Part shown: piece by piece, positions 1 to 8,906 of the stretch
Layout of the letters: every line of letters begins with the position of its first letter
Position numbering within the stretch: the stretch's first letter is position 1
DNA from: Kingdonia uniflora
Lineage: Eukaryota; Streptophyta; Magnoliopsida; Ranunculales; Circaeasteraceae
Direction of reading: 5' to 3'
Assembly (NCBI GenBank): GCA_014058105.1
Contig: JACGCM010001272.1
Coordinates: 682,001 to 746,000 of the forward strand
Length of the DNA stretch: 64,000 bases
Program-made: the position numbers and the translations under genes
Notes under the pieces: generated by a model
Told to the model about the DNA's origin: nothing
The model's input: only the letters and a program-made list of their open reading frames with translations
Database searches by the model: none

Positions 1-36
1 ACCGTTAGGTTAGCACTATCATCTCAAATTCTATAT

Positions 37-669
37 ATGATCTCCAAAGTTGCGACTACAAAAGATTTAATGGAGACTTTATCCTCTATGTACTCGAAAC
101 CGTCCCGGGCAAATAAGATACATCTTTTACGTCGTTTATTTAATTTAAATATGAAGGATAATGGTAGTGTGCAAGCTCATATCAGTGAGTTCAATACCAT
201 TCAAGCTAAACTTAAATCCGTAAAAATCACTTTTATCGAGGAGGTGAGAGCGTGGGCTCTTTTAAGACAGAAGCCCAAGAGCTGAGAAGGGTTTATTACA
301 GCTGTGAGCAACTCATCGAGGAAGGAAGACATTAAATTTGACACTATAGTCCTTTTGATTATGAGTGAAGAGAATAAGCGTAAATCATCTGAACCCTCTT
401 CAAGTTCAAACGGAAGTGCGTTGAATGTCGAGGAAAGATGGAGGTCTTATAGAAAGGGGCTGAAGTATGGAAGGGGTCGTTCGCAGTCAAGAGAAAAGTC
501 CAAGCCGCCCGGTGCGTGTTGGACTTGTGGAAAGAAGGGTCACTTCAAGCGAGAATGTAATTCTTCTAAGAAAATTAATAATGAAGAGAAAAAAGCAATG
601 AACCTTACTGAGGAGGTTAGTTCTGATGAGGCTCTACTAGTTTCGTGGATAGCTCTAATTGAAAATTAA
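37..669 (+). pseudogene. copia gag remnant (UBN2-type gag plus CCHC zinc knuckle)
   Basis: Two open segments, 37-285 and 304-669, are separated by a stop and a frame change. The first carries the gag helix region typical of plant copia elements (LMETLSSMY, LRRLFNLNM, VQAHISEFN). The second carries the CCHC knuckle CWTCGKKGHFKREC around 515-560, preceded by an Arg/Ser-rich basic stretch. The knuckle packages element RNA in intact copies. The N-terminus is outside the window or lost. After the knuckle the expected protease is absent. Confidence 0.85.
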
Positions 670-675
670 ACCAGC

Positions 676-1165
676 TTGAAACTGAAGTGTCTTAGGTCGG
701 ATAACGGGGACGAGTACTGTAGTGACGAGTTTGAAGACTTTTGTGTATCAAACGGGATTAGGTGACAGAAGACTATTCCCAAAACACCACAACAAAATGA
801 TGTTGCAGAACGCATGAACCGAACCATAAACGAAAAAGCGAGGAGTATGAGACTCGACGCTAGATTGCCAAAATGTTTTGGGTGGATGTGGCTAGTACGG
901 CGGCGTACTTGATTAGCAGATGGCCTTCAACGGCTTTAGACTTTGGACTTCCTGAAGAAGCATGGACCGATAAAGAGGTAAACCTTTATCACTTGCGTAT
1001 TTTCGGTTGTACCTTGATAATTCAGATACAAGGACAAAGTTAGATGCAAAGTCAACAAAGTGCATATTCATTGGATATGGTAGTGATGAGTATGGGTACC
1101 GATTTCGGGATGCGAAGAATCGGAAAGTCATTTGAAGTCGTGATGCTACATCCAATGAGGATGTT
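676..1165 (+). pseudogene. copia integrase core remnant
   Basis: Reading through stops and frame changes gives LRSDNGDEY, then a segment like KTPQQNDVAERMNRTINEKA. These match the second catalytic Asp region and the downstream catalytic Glu region of copia integrases. An in-frame stop interrupts the segment between them, and frames change again near 870 and 1010. The N-terminal HHCC domain is absent. The piece is non-functional and was recognised only by motif order between gag and RT. Confidence 0.8.
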
Positions 1166-1359
1166 TTGTATAAAGACTTCAAAGTACCTGTGGAAATAAA
1201 TAGAAGTGAAGCAGCGGAAAGTGTCGACATTGAATTTGAACCCTCTCGAGAGGTTGAAAAAGAAGTCGTGGTTGAGTCCGATGCACCGGATCAAGGCGAA
1301 GAACCTAATGATCTAGACATTTCAATAGCACGTCGAAAGGAGCCGAGAAATGCAAAAAA

Positions 1360-2882
1360 ATGGCTAGGTGCTTTAACTCCCTACATCACTTGTTACTTAC
1401 TGATGGTGGTGAACCGGAAAGTTACAAGAAGGCTTTAGATGTGGAAGCCAAGAGCAAGTGGGAGCTTGCTATGGATGATGAGATACAGTCATTGTCAGTA
1501 AATCGAACTTGGGATTTAGTTCGGTTGCCGAAAGGGAAGAGAGCATTACATAACAAGTGGGTATACAGACTAAAGCAGAATCTGACGGTTCAAGAAGATT
1601 CAAAACTAGACTTGTGGTGAAGGGATTTCAGTAGAAAGAAGACGTTGATTTTGGTGAGATATTTGTTCATGTTGTGAAGATGTCTACTATTCGGGTTGTG
1701 ATGAATATAGTTGCAGTTGAAGATTTACATCTTGAGCAGCTTATGTCAAGATAACATTTCTTCACGGCAACCTTGATAAAGAAATTTATATGAAGCAACC
1801 AGAAGGGTATTTAGTTAAAGAGAAAGAAGATCTAGTTTGTAGTCTCACGAAGAGCTTATATGGCTTGAAACATACGCCAAGGCAGTGGTATTTGAAGTTC
1901 GATCAATTCATGTCCCAAAATGGTTATTCGAAATACAATGCGAATCACTGTTGTTTTATCAAAAATACGAAAAACTCATATATCATCCTACTTCTGTATG
2001 TAGATGATATGTTAGTAGCAAGTACCGACATGGGAGAGATTGCCAAGTTGAAGGAACAGTTGTCCCAGGAGTTTTTTATGAAAGACTTGGGTGCTGCAAA
2101 ACAAGTTCTTAGTATGCGTGTTACACCATTGGGAGGTCACTTTAAATTATCAAAGCAGTGTTGTCCGAACGAATACGCAGAAGGATCGCGATGAGATGCG
2201 GAAGGTTCCTTATCAATCAGCGGTTGGTAGCCTTATGTACACTATGATTTGTACGAGGCCGGATATTGCCCAAGCAGTGGGAGTTGTTAGTAAGTTTATG
2301 AGTAATCCAGGCAAAGAGCATTGGAGAGCTGTGAAATGGATACTTAGGTATCTAAAGGGGACTCAAGATATGGCATTCAGTTATGAGGGTTCTCAGATAT
2401 GCTTACAGGGTTTCGTTGATTCTGATATGGCGGGTGACATTGATAGGCAGAAGAGCACTAATGGTTTCGTATTTACATTGGGAAGCGGTGCGGTTACATG
2501 GGTTTCGACCCTATAGAAGATTGTAGCTTTGTCTAAGATGGAGACGGAATATGTCGCGGCTACGGAAGCGTGCAATGATATGGTTTGGCTTAAAGGGTTG
2601 ATGAAAGAGCTTGGTAAAGAACAACATCTTCCTAAGTTGTATAGCGATAGTCAAAACGTGATACACTTAGCGAAGAATGCGGTTTTTCACTCTAGGACCA
2701 AGCATATTGATATTCAATATCATTATATTCACTCGCTCCTCAAGGACGGTGTGTTGAAGCTTGTAAAGATTCATACTGATGTAAATCTGGCCGATATGTT
2801 TACGAAGGTGGTAACTTTTCAAAAATTGACAACTTTTCAAAAGTTAACAACATGTACAACTTCTGTAGGTCTTCATGATTGA
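1360..2882 (+). pseudogene. copia reverse transcriptase and RNase H remnant
   Basis: The RT starts with the conserved entry region (WELAMDDEIQSL, NKWVYRLK), breaks near 1620-1790, then resumes with SLYGLKHTPRQWY and the catalytic LLYVDDMLVAS around 1997. A frame change near 2190 leads to SAVGSLMYTMICTRPDIA and the RNase H region (VDSDMAGDIDRQKSTNGF, then SKMETEYVAATEAC and FHSRTKHIDIQYHYI). A stop at about 2514 precedes the last part. The YVDDM box and RNase H acidic residues survive, but at least four frame breaks make it a pseudogene. Confidence 0.9.
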
Positions 2883-2957
2883 AGGTCCGGATAGTACGAG
2901 CAATTCTTTTGGAGATTTGGAGATGGGTTACGGCAGATTCGATTTCAATTGGGAGAT

Positions 2958-3628
2958 TGTTAAGGGTGAACTCGATTAATGGTCGTTCGAACGGACTGGA
3001 AGTCGTTCGAATGAGATGCTTGTTTCTAGGGTTAGAAACTTGGTTCCGTCAAAGTCGTTCAAACAAGATTATAAGTCGTTTGAACGAGATGTTTGTTTCT
3101 AGGGTTAAAAACTTGGTGTCGTCAAAGTCGTTCGAACGAGGCTGAAATTCGTTAGAACAAAAACCGTCTGGCTAATTTTGTGAGTTCGTTTTTTGGACAT
3201 TGAGTTTGCCTCGAGATCTGTTATTTATATAATATCTTCCCAAACTATATAAGGGATGCTAGGGGTGTTTCTAATTGTAATCTTCCGTGAGTTTAATTCT
3301 AGAGGACTAGGGTTTGAGAGGCTTCACAAAAAGCTTGAGGGAGTGGAGAAGATTGTGTGTAACCTATTTGATCATAGTGAATTGTTTGCGGGGAGTGGTT
3401 TTTTATCCGCAAGGGTTTTCCACTTCCTTCCTCATGGAAAATACTTGTCTTTGTATTGTTCTTCGTTTTAACTATTACTTGATTTGGCGTATTCCGCGTT
3501 TCGTTCTTGACGTAGAAGAGAGACTAACTACCTTGATTCTCAACACGGTCATATTTTGCTATTTTGGTTATAGCATTTATTTTATTCTGAACAATATTTC
3601 ATTCAATGCTTGAATAACTACTAGAACA
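2958..3628 (+). repeat. 3' LTR of the copia element
   Basis: The LTR begins TGTTAAGG right after the purine tract GGGAGAT and ends CTAGAACA, giving TGTT/AACA terminal inversion. It holds a repeated TTCGAAC-type block (2983-3157), a TATA box (TATATAA at 3246) and a T-rich downstream part. With no second LTR in the window, the exact 3' boundary rests only on the AACA end. Confidence 0.65.
2983..3252 (+). promoter_or_regulatory. LTR promoter: three 72-bp units of paired TTCGAAC sites plus TATA box
   Basis: Intact or near-intact TTCGAA palindromes start at 2986 and 3006, then 3058 and 3079, then 3131 and 3152 (some with one change). The two sites in each pair are 20-21 bp apart, and the pairs repeat every 72-73 bp. 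The TATA box TATATAA starts at 3246, about 94 bp after the last site. The layout looks like an upstream activating array of the LTR promoter. No transcription factor can be named from the sequence. Confidence 0.5.
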
Positions 3629-4286
3629 TAGCAAAATATCATATTTTTCATTAAACTCGTCTACAGTGCACACTGTAGGATAAAATAGATCACAAATTTT
3701 ATACAGAACTTAAAATAAATCGATCAATAAACTGAGGTGCAGAATTCAATGCAACATTTTAAGATACACCATACTTAGTACTCAGCTTCTTTTTCATTAT
3801 GACCGGCATTTCGATTATTACCGTGATACCGAGTGAAGCTTAAATCATTTTATTCTTGAGAGAATAATAAAACATAGAGAAACATCAAATTTCATGATAC
3901 TCATCTATAGAGACATTGATATCACACACCGTAGGCTAAAATAGATCTCAAATTTGATACAGTGCTTGACATACGAGGATCTGCAAAGTTACTCATTGTC
4001 ATGCGCCTATGCACTAGGCATGGTACTTCAGGGTGAACGAATGAAAAGATTATGTGATAAACCATTTTAGTATGGTTGAGGATATACACTGCATGACACA
4101 TCTAGAATTGGCTGTCCGCCCACCTCATTTTAGTATACAGTTTAGTTCAAGGTTCTTTTAATTGAGATATACTCGTGAAGGTCATAACATAAAACTCAAG
4201 TTCTCATTGGCAATTTTAGCATGTCATTAGGACAATCTTATGAAGTTACTCAAATGCTAAAAACTCAATAAGGGATGCTTTGTTAC
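3629..4286. other. AT-rich non-coding stretch, probable intron of the SARD4-like gene, with a diverged direct repeat
   Basis: No coding similarity was seen on either strand. Two diverged copies of a block of about 90-100 bp lie at about 3625-3711 and 3871-3968 and share GTAGG(A/C)TAAAATAGATC. On the minus strand this stretch directly follows a splice-donor-like GTAACA at the end of the SARD4-like exon. Confidence 0.45.
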
Positions 4287-5007
4287 CTTTCACAATTGCA
4301 CTAGAAGAACTTGTAGCACAAGTTATAATATCCCCCAACCCAACACTTTTCTCCAAACACTCTCCATGCTCAAAACAAACCCCAACAATCTCTCCCTCTT
4401 CCTCAAACATCTTCACCAACTCTCGAGCTTTCTCGCCATTTCGATTCCAAATAATCACTCTCTTCAAACTGGGCCTAACCCAAAGATGAGCTTTCACAAG
4501 ATAAGGAGCTAAAGCCCCTGCACCAATCATCACGAGAACCCCAACATCTTCTCTTGACAAATACTTGGAAGCTAATGCAGAAACGCATGAGGTCCTCCAA
4601 AGGGTCAACTCAGTTCCACTCATCACAGCTAGAGTCCTCCCCGTTGTCGAGTCGAAGAGGAGGTAGCTCGCGTTGATGCCGGGGAGGTTTCGAGCGGAGT
4701 TTTGGGGGAATGAAGTTACGATCTTGACGCCGAGGTAGGGGAAAGAGGGAGAGAGAGACCAAGAGGGCATTAGAAGGAGAGATGATGGTGATGGTGTGGG
4801 GGAGGGGGAGGGGGAGGGAGAGATGGTGTGGTGGTGACGGATTGGGGAGTGAGTTGTGGAGGAGATTGTGGGGAGAGATGATTGGAGGTGTTGAAGAAGA
4901 GATGAGTATGAGAGAAGAGAGTGTAAAGTTGATGAATCGAGGAAAATTGGATCTGAAGAGACACTGGGGTTAGGTTTCTGGGGGATGAGTTCGTCAGAGG
5001 AAGCCAT
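4287..5007 (-). CDS. SARD4: SARD4-like ornithine cyclodeaminase/mu-crystallin family protein, first exon only
   Basis: The ATG is at 5007, reading left. The exon encodes about 240 residues of the ornithine cyclodeaminase/mu-crystallin fold: an N-terminal segment, SLLLMPSW, LGVKIVTSFPQN, LPGINASYLLFD, then the Rossmann glycine loop MIGAGALAPYLVKAH and GDIITCATSSSSAIV. Plant SARD4 reduces dehydropipecolate to pipecolate, an immune signal of systemic acquired resistance, in plastids. The family is normally about 320-330 residues. Here the usual next block (LKPGAHLDLVG type) is missing. The conserved reading ends at a phase-1 GTAACA donor; without splicing the frame runs only 14 codons more to a stop at 4246. 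The remainder was not found down to 3629, so it is either beyond the copia element or lost. Transposons lie 0.2 kb upstream of the ATG. Confidence 0.75.
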
Positions 5008-5202
5008 TAATGGAAGCTTGAGATATCTTCAGTGACGGAGCTGAGGGAAAATAAGACAGAATCTAGGGGCCATGGTGAGAGTATCTCCAGCAGGGTGGAA
5101 GTTATGTTGGGTTTAGCCCAACTAAACGGAACTAACACTAAAAGCGGTTTCAGCGGTGGCCAAAACCAAAGGTGGTGTTCGAGTTACTCAGGACGCTGTG
5201 TG
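5008..5202. promoter_or_regulatory. Upstream region of the SARD4-like gene with a MITE-end-like sequence
   Basis: This 195 bp lies between the minus-strand ATG and the first transposon end. It contains GAGAGTATCTCCAGCAGG at about 5082, which resembles the Harbinger terminal motif GAGCATC...AGCAG, and may be the end of a further degenerate MITE. No core promoter element is convincing. Confidence 0.3.
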
Positions 5203-5217
5203 GAGCATCTATAGTCA

Positions 5218-5290
5218 GAGCATCCGCAGCAGGGTGTGGGTTGGGTTGAGTTTGCCAACCCACACTCAAACCCACACCCAAACGTCTCCC
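5218..5290 (+). repeat. Left terminal region of the Harbinger element
   Basis: The terminal inverted repeat is followed by short GTGTGGGTT and ACCCACAC blocks in both orientations. The right end has the same alternation at 11300-11389. Such clustered subterminal blocks are usual transposase-binding candidates. Confidence 0.7.
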
Positions 5291-5371
5291 AGCAGGCACT
5301 GTTTGAGTGTGAGTTCGATGAGCTGGCGCTACAGGAACTCAACTGAGTGTGGGGAGCTCACACTAAAAAAA

Positions 5372-5431
5372 AATTGAGTTTGGCGGTGTTTTTTTTACCG
5401 CGCGGTGATCTAAACACCTCCAAACTCAATT
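5372..5431. repeat. Subterminal palindrome, left
   Basis: Two 20-base arms (5372-5391 and 5412-5431) pair with one mismatch around a centre containing ACCGCGCGGT. The palindrome starts 154 bp inside the left end. Confidence 0.8.
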
Positions 5432-5517
5432 ATTTCTCTAGATCACTCTCTGTCTCCTTCGTCTCACCCAAAACCAAGAAAGCCTAGTATACAGGAGAAC
5501 CTCTACGCTCTCCCCAA

Positions 5518-6761
5518 ATGGAAAACTCCGGCACTAGTGGTAATAACTCTATACCGTCGACCCCATCCTCCCAAAACCCACCTTTAACACCATTCGCTCA
5601 ACACCCATCATCACAATTCACTTCATACCTCTACCAAAACCCATCGCAATTTCAACCTCAATTCTAATCACAGACCCCACATCCGTTTACTATGTTGCAA
5701 GGGGATCCCAGTTATGGACAATATCAAAGTCCATTTACACTATCTCAGCGGCAACCTCAGGCGTTTAGCCCGTACTATCAACCCTATCCGCTCACTCAAC
5801 CTCAAGGTTTTCAACCGCCAAATTACTTTTAAAACTATATATTTCATGGTTAATCTACTCAGCCGCACAAAGGGATTTACTTTATATCAAAAGGTCAATA
5901 TTGCCTTTAACAGAGACCCCGAGTGCCCCACACGACAATCATGTGGGTCGACCAAATTTCAGTGGTATGCCCTTAATGCACAATGTGTGGCGTACAAGGG
6001 GATAGTTGCTCAAGAACGATTTAAGAATAGCAGCGGAAAAAACATAAAAAGATCGGGTACGTTATAGTTTCTTTTAACTCAATTTCAATTATTTATCGCG
6101 GATATACACGTTATTTATTTGTATTGGGTAATTTTACGAATTGTAGGAAAATGATGTACACAAAATCTATAAAGGCTTGAATGGCGGCAATGACTTCAAA
6201 CACCGTGAAGCGTATAAGATTTTGGCGCGGGAACCGCGATGGACCAACCTAAGGGATGATGGTTTGAACCATGCGGTGAATATACCAAGAAATGTGGCCA
6301 GGAGAACATCGGACTATTCTTCTCCGGGGAACTCGGTCGGATCAAACAATCTATCGGAGGACCCCGACAGCCCACCTACACCTCAATCCGCGGGCCCAAA
6401 TTCTGATTTAGATGGTTCGTTGTATGAGGGTGGAAGCAGGCCCATCGCCCAAAAACTCCACAGAAAGAACATTGCATCACAAAAGGTAATGGAAGGTGTT
6501 ACTGTATCTGGTAGCGGTATTCATGCTCTGCTGGATGAACTACGGTTGGAGAAGATGCAAGCGAAAGAAGAAAAGGAAAGAAGAAGAATATAAGCAATAC
6601 AACACTGGCAAGCCAAAATGGATTTGGAGCAAGCAAAGGAAGATCGCAAAATCATGGAGAAAGACTTGAGTACTCTGTCTCGACATCAATTGTAATACCA
6701 TCTACAAAGGCAAGCTGAGATAATGGAACGTCTGACCAATAGGGGCGGACCAGGTACTTGA
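5518..6761 (+). pseudogene. Harbinger ORF1: Myb/SANT (trihelix-like) protein with NAM-associated C-terminus, degenerate
   Basis: Family proteins bind DNA and help import or recruit the Harbinger transposase. From the ATG at 5518 comes a Pro/Gln/Ser-rich N-terminus broken by one TAA near 5665. It is followed in another frame by a Myb/SANT-like segment (STKFQWYALNAQCVAYKGI) up to about 6056. A probable intron (GTACGT at 6057 to TTGTAG at 6146) leads to ENDVHKIYKGLNGGNDFKH and AYKILAREPRW, the usual region before the NAM-associated tail. A Glu/Lys-rich coiled tail follows, broken by TAA at about 6591 and again near 6690. The exon phases do not join cleanly, so at least one indel is present. Plant genome annotations often label such genes glutathione S-transferase T3-like. 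Confidence 0.75.
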
Positions 6762-7134
6762 AGTGGTGATGAAATATAATTTAACTTTGCTATATATTTG
6801 AGTTTTATTTCCAAAAATGTAGTTTACCTTCCAATAATGTAATCGTCTGAATAATGTACTTTGCTATTGAAGAATGCAATCTTGTTTTCAAAATGTTTAT
6901 TTTCGATAATATTGCGTTAAAACAAATACAAGATTAATGCAATATCAAAAACTTGTTTAATAAACTTGTACGACAAGAAGCATTAAATTACATGAATAAC
7001 ACTTAGATAATACAAGAAATAGAGTACTAGGTTTGAAAATTTCCCTTCACGACCCACAAATGCTCGATTAGATCATCATTTAGATCAAAGTGAAGTTCTC
7101 GACTTCGAATTTGGTTCATTTTCGATATAAAAGA
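6762..7134. other. AT-rich spacer between ORF1 and transposase 3' ends
   Basis: The two genes converge here. The stretch is AT-rich with T runs and A runs that could serve as polyadenylation regions. No coding signal was seen. Confidence 0.5.
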
Positions 7135-8364
7135 TTATATTGTTCCGCGTTCGCGTACAATATCGAACCGTTCGCCTTCGATAGTTGAGGGCTCGGCCGA
7201 ATCGTAGTCTAAATATGATGGGAATGCACCTCGTTCCTCTTTGACGATCATATTGTGCATTATCACGCACGCCTTCATGACATTGCTCAAAACCTAGGGG
7301 TCCCACAATTTTGCCGGATTTTTTACAATATTGAACCGAGATTGTAAAATCCTAAACGCTTGTTCTACGTCTTTTCGACAACTTTCTTGTTGTTGAGCAA
7401 AGAATTTTTGTTTCGCTGTAACCGAATTAGATATGATTTGGACAAGTGTTCCCCATTTAGGGTATATGCCATCCACTAGGCAATACCCCATATCATAAGC
7501 TTTCCCGGCAATTGTATAATTGCAAGGCGGGGCGATACCATCGGCTAGGTCAGTGAAAAGATGTGATTGTTGCAGGATATTAATATCATTGTTAGACCCT
7601 GGTAACCCAAAAAAAGTATGCCAAATCCAAAGGTCGTGTGAAGCTACCGCTTCAAGAATCAGTGTCGTCATGGGGTAATGACCAGTAAATTGATCGTGCC
7701 AAGCTTTGGAACAATTTTTCCATATCCAATACATGCAATCAAGGCTTCCTAACATGCCGAGAAATCCCCGGGACTCTCCGATCGTTTTTAACTTTTCGAT
7801 GTCGACCGCGTTTGGTGCTCGAAGATATTTTTCGCCAAAAATTTGTATAACTGCAACACAAAACCTTTTCACACATAACAAGGTTGTGTTTTCTCCTATT
7901 CGGATATATTCGTCAAAAAGATTTGCCGCAACATCATAGCTTAGGAAACTTAGTGTTGCGACTACTTTTTGGTACGGTGATAACCTCATAGTACCAGCGT
8001 TGTTGGGTTTTTGGACAAAATAATGATCATATGCAACGACTGCATCGAATAGACGCATAAACATGTCTCTACTCATACAAAAACGTCGCCGAAATTCCCA
8101 TGGCTCATATGTGCAATTCGGCTCGAAGTAGTCTCGTATAATACTGTAATGCCCCAATGGGTGATCTCGCTTCTTTCTCTTATTCTTACGGCCCATGATA
8201 CTCCTGTGATAACTCGAAGTTGCATCCTCAACTACTATGTTTACTGCAGCTTGATGCAGAACGCAAATTGCCGCCGCACAATTATAGATAAGATCGTCAT
8301 CGGAGGGCGACGACGATAAAACTGAAGGATCGGGTATGGATGAATCGGATGATAAAGAAGACAT
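7135..8364 (-). pseudogene. PIF/Harbinger DDE transposase with a single premature stop
   Basis: Translation from the ATG at 8364 gives 409 codons in one uninterrupted frame except for one TAG at 7294-7296. The N-terminus is Ser/Asp-rich, followed by a basic stretch (GRKNKRKKRDH), then RRRFCMSRDMFMRLFD. The DDE_Tnp_4 catalytic region shows the first Asp in LGSLDCMYWIWKNC, the second in PGSNNDINIL and the Glu in RKDVEQAFRILQSRF. After the TAG the frame continues with the expected end VLSNVMKACVIMHNMIV. The protein would cut and join the element ends. The single nonsense change sits after the last catalytic residue and removes about 52 residues of a conserved helix region. A 52 bp palindrome lies 120 bp upstream of the ATG. 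Confidence 0.9.
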
Positions 8365-8483
8365 TTGAGGCTGTGGAGTTGAGAGAAGGGTATAATACCA
8401 GAAGGTAGATGTGTTTCCAATGGAAGAGAGGTGTAAAAATGGGAGAAATGTAAAAGGGGAAGAAGTTGTGGGTCTTTTACCCT

Positions 8484-8535
8484 AGATTTGGCGGTGAAAT
8501 GAACGCCGCGCGGTGTTCATTTCACCGCCAAATCT
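8484..8535. repeat. Central palindrome upstream of the transposase
   Basis: Two perfect 21-base arms (8484-8504 and 8515-8535) flank the centre GCCGCGCGGT. The arm sequence contains TTTGGCGGTG, like the left subterminal palindrome. It lies 120 bp upstream of the transposase start codon on the minus strand, so it may be part of its promoter. Confidence 0.85.
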
Positions 8536-8906
8536 ATGTTTGTATTCCTCAGTGACAATTTTGTTCGAATAGAATTAGGTTTTATTCGAATAAAACTACT
8601 CAGTGCCAAATTGTGCAAAATTGTTGAAATTTATTCGAACCGACAAATAGTTTGTTCGATTAGACATTGAAAAAACTCTACCAAAAACCTAAAAACATCA
8701 CCAAATAGTCTGTAGAAATATAAAATACCTCAGTGCAAATTTATTCGAACAAACAAATAGTCAATTTCAACATTAGATAATAATGGCTAATAAACATTAA
8801 AAACATCCAAAACATCGTCTACAAATATATCGTTTACTTAAAATCATTTACATAATCAAAGCACAGCTTCTACATCGTCTAAAAAAACATAAAAAAATAC
8901 TTATAT
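8536..8906. other. Spacer between PMD 3' end and transposase promoter with TTCGAA sites
   Basis: TTCGAA occurs at 8564, 8585, 8634 and 8744, with a degenerate site at 8655. Neighbours at 8564/8585 and 8634/8655 are 21 bp apart. The phrase CTCAGTG followed by an AATTT-rich segment recurs three times (about 8549, 8600, 8730). No coding signal was seen. Confidence 0.5.

Larger units (their letters stand above)
1..3628 (+). mobile_element. Degenerate Ty1/copia LTR retrotransposon, 3' part
   Basis: The order of coding remnants is gag with a zinc knuckle, integrase core, reverse transcriptase, RNase H, then a purine-rich tract (GGGAGATT) and one LTR. This is the copia order, with integrase before RT. 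Protease and the integrase N-terminus are missing: gag runs straight into the integrase core near 670. Stops and frame changes interrupt every domain, so the copy is dead. The 5' LTR lies outside the window. The element sits to the left of, and possibly inside, an intron of the SARD4-like gene on the minus strand. Confidence 0.9.

Noticed and set aside
4770..4973. Glycine-rich and Pro/His-rich small frames on both strands
   Set aside because: They are other-frame readings of the low-complexity N-terminal part of the SARD4-like exon.
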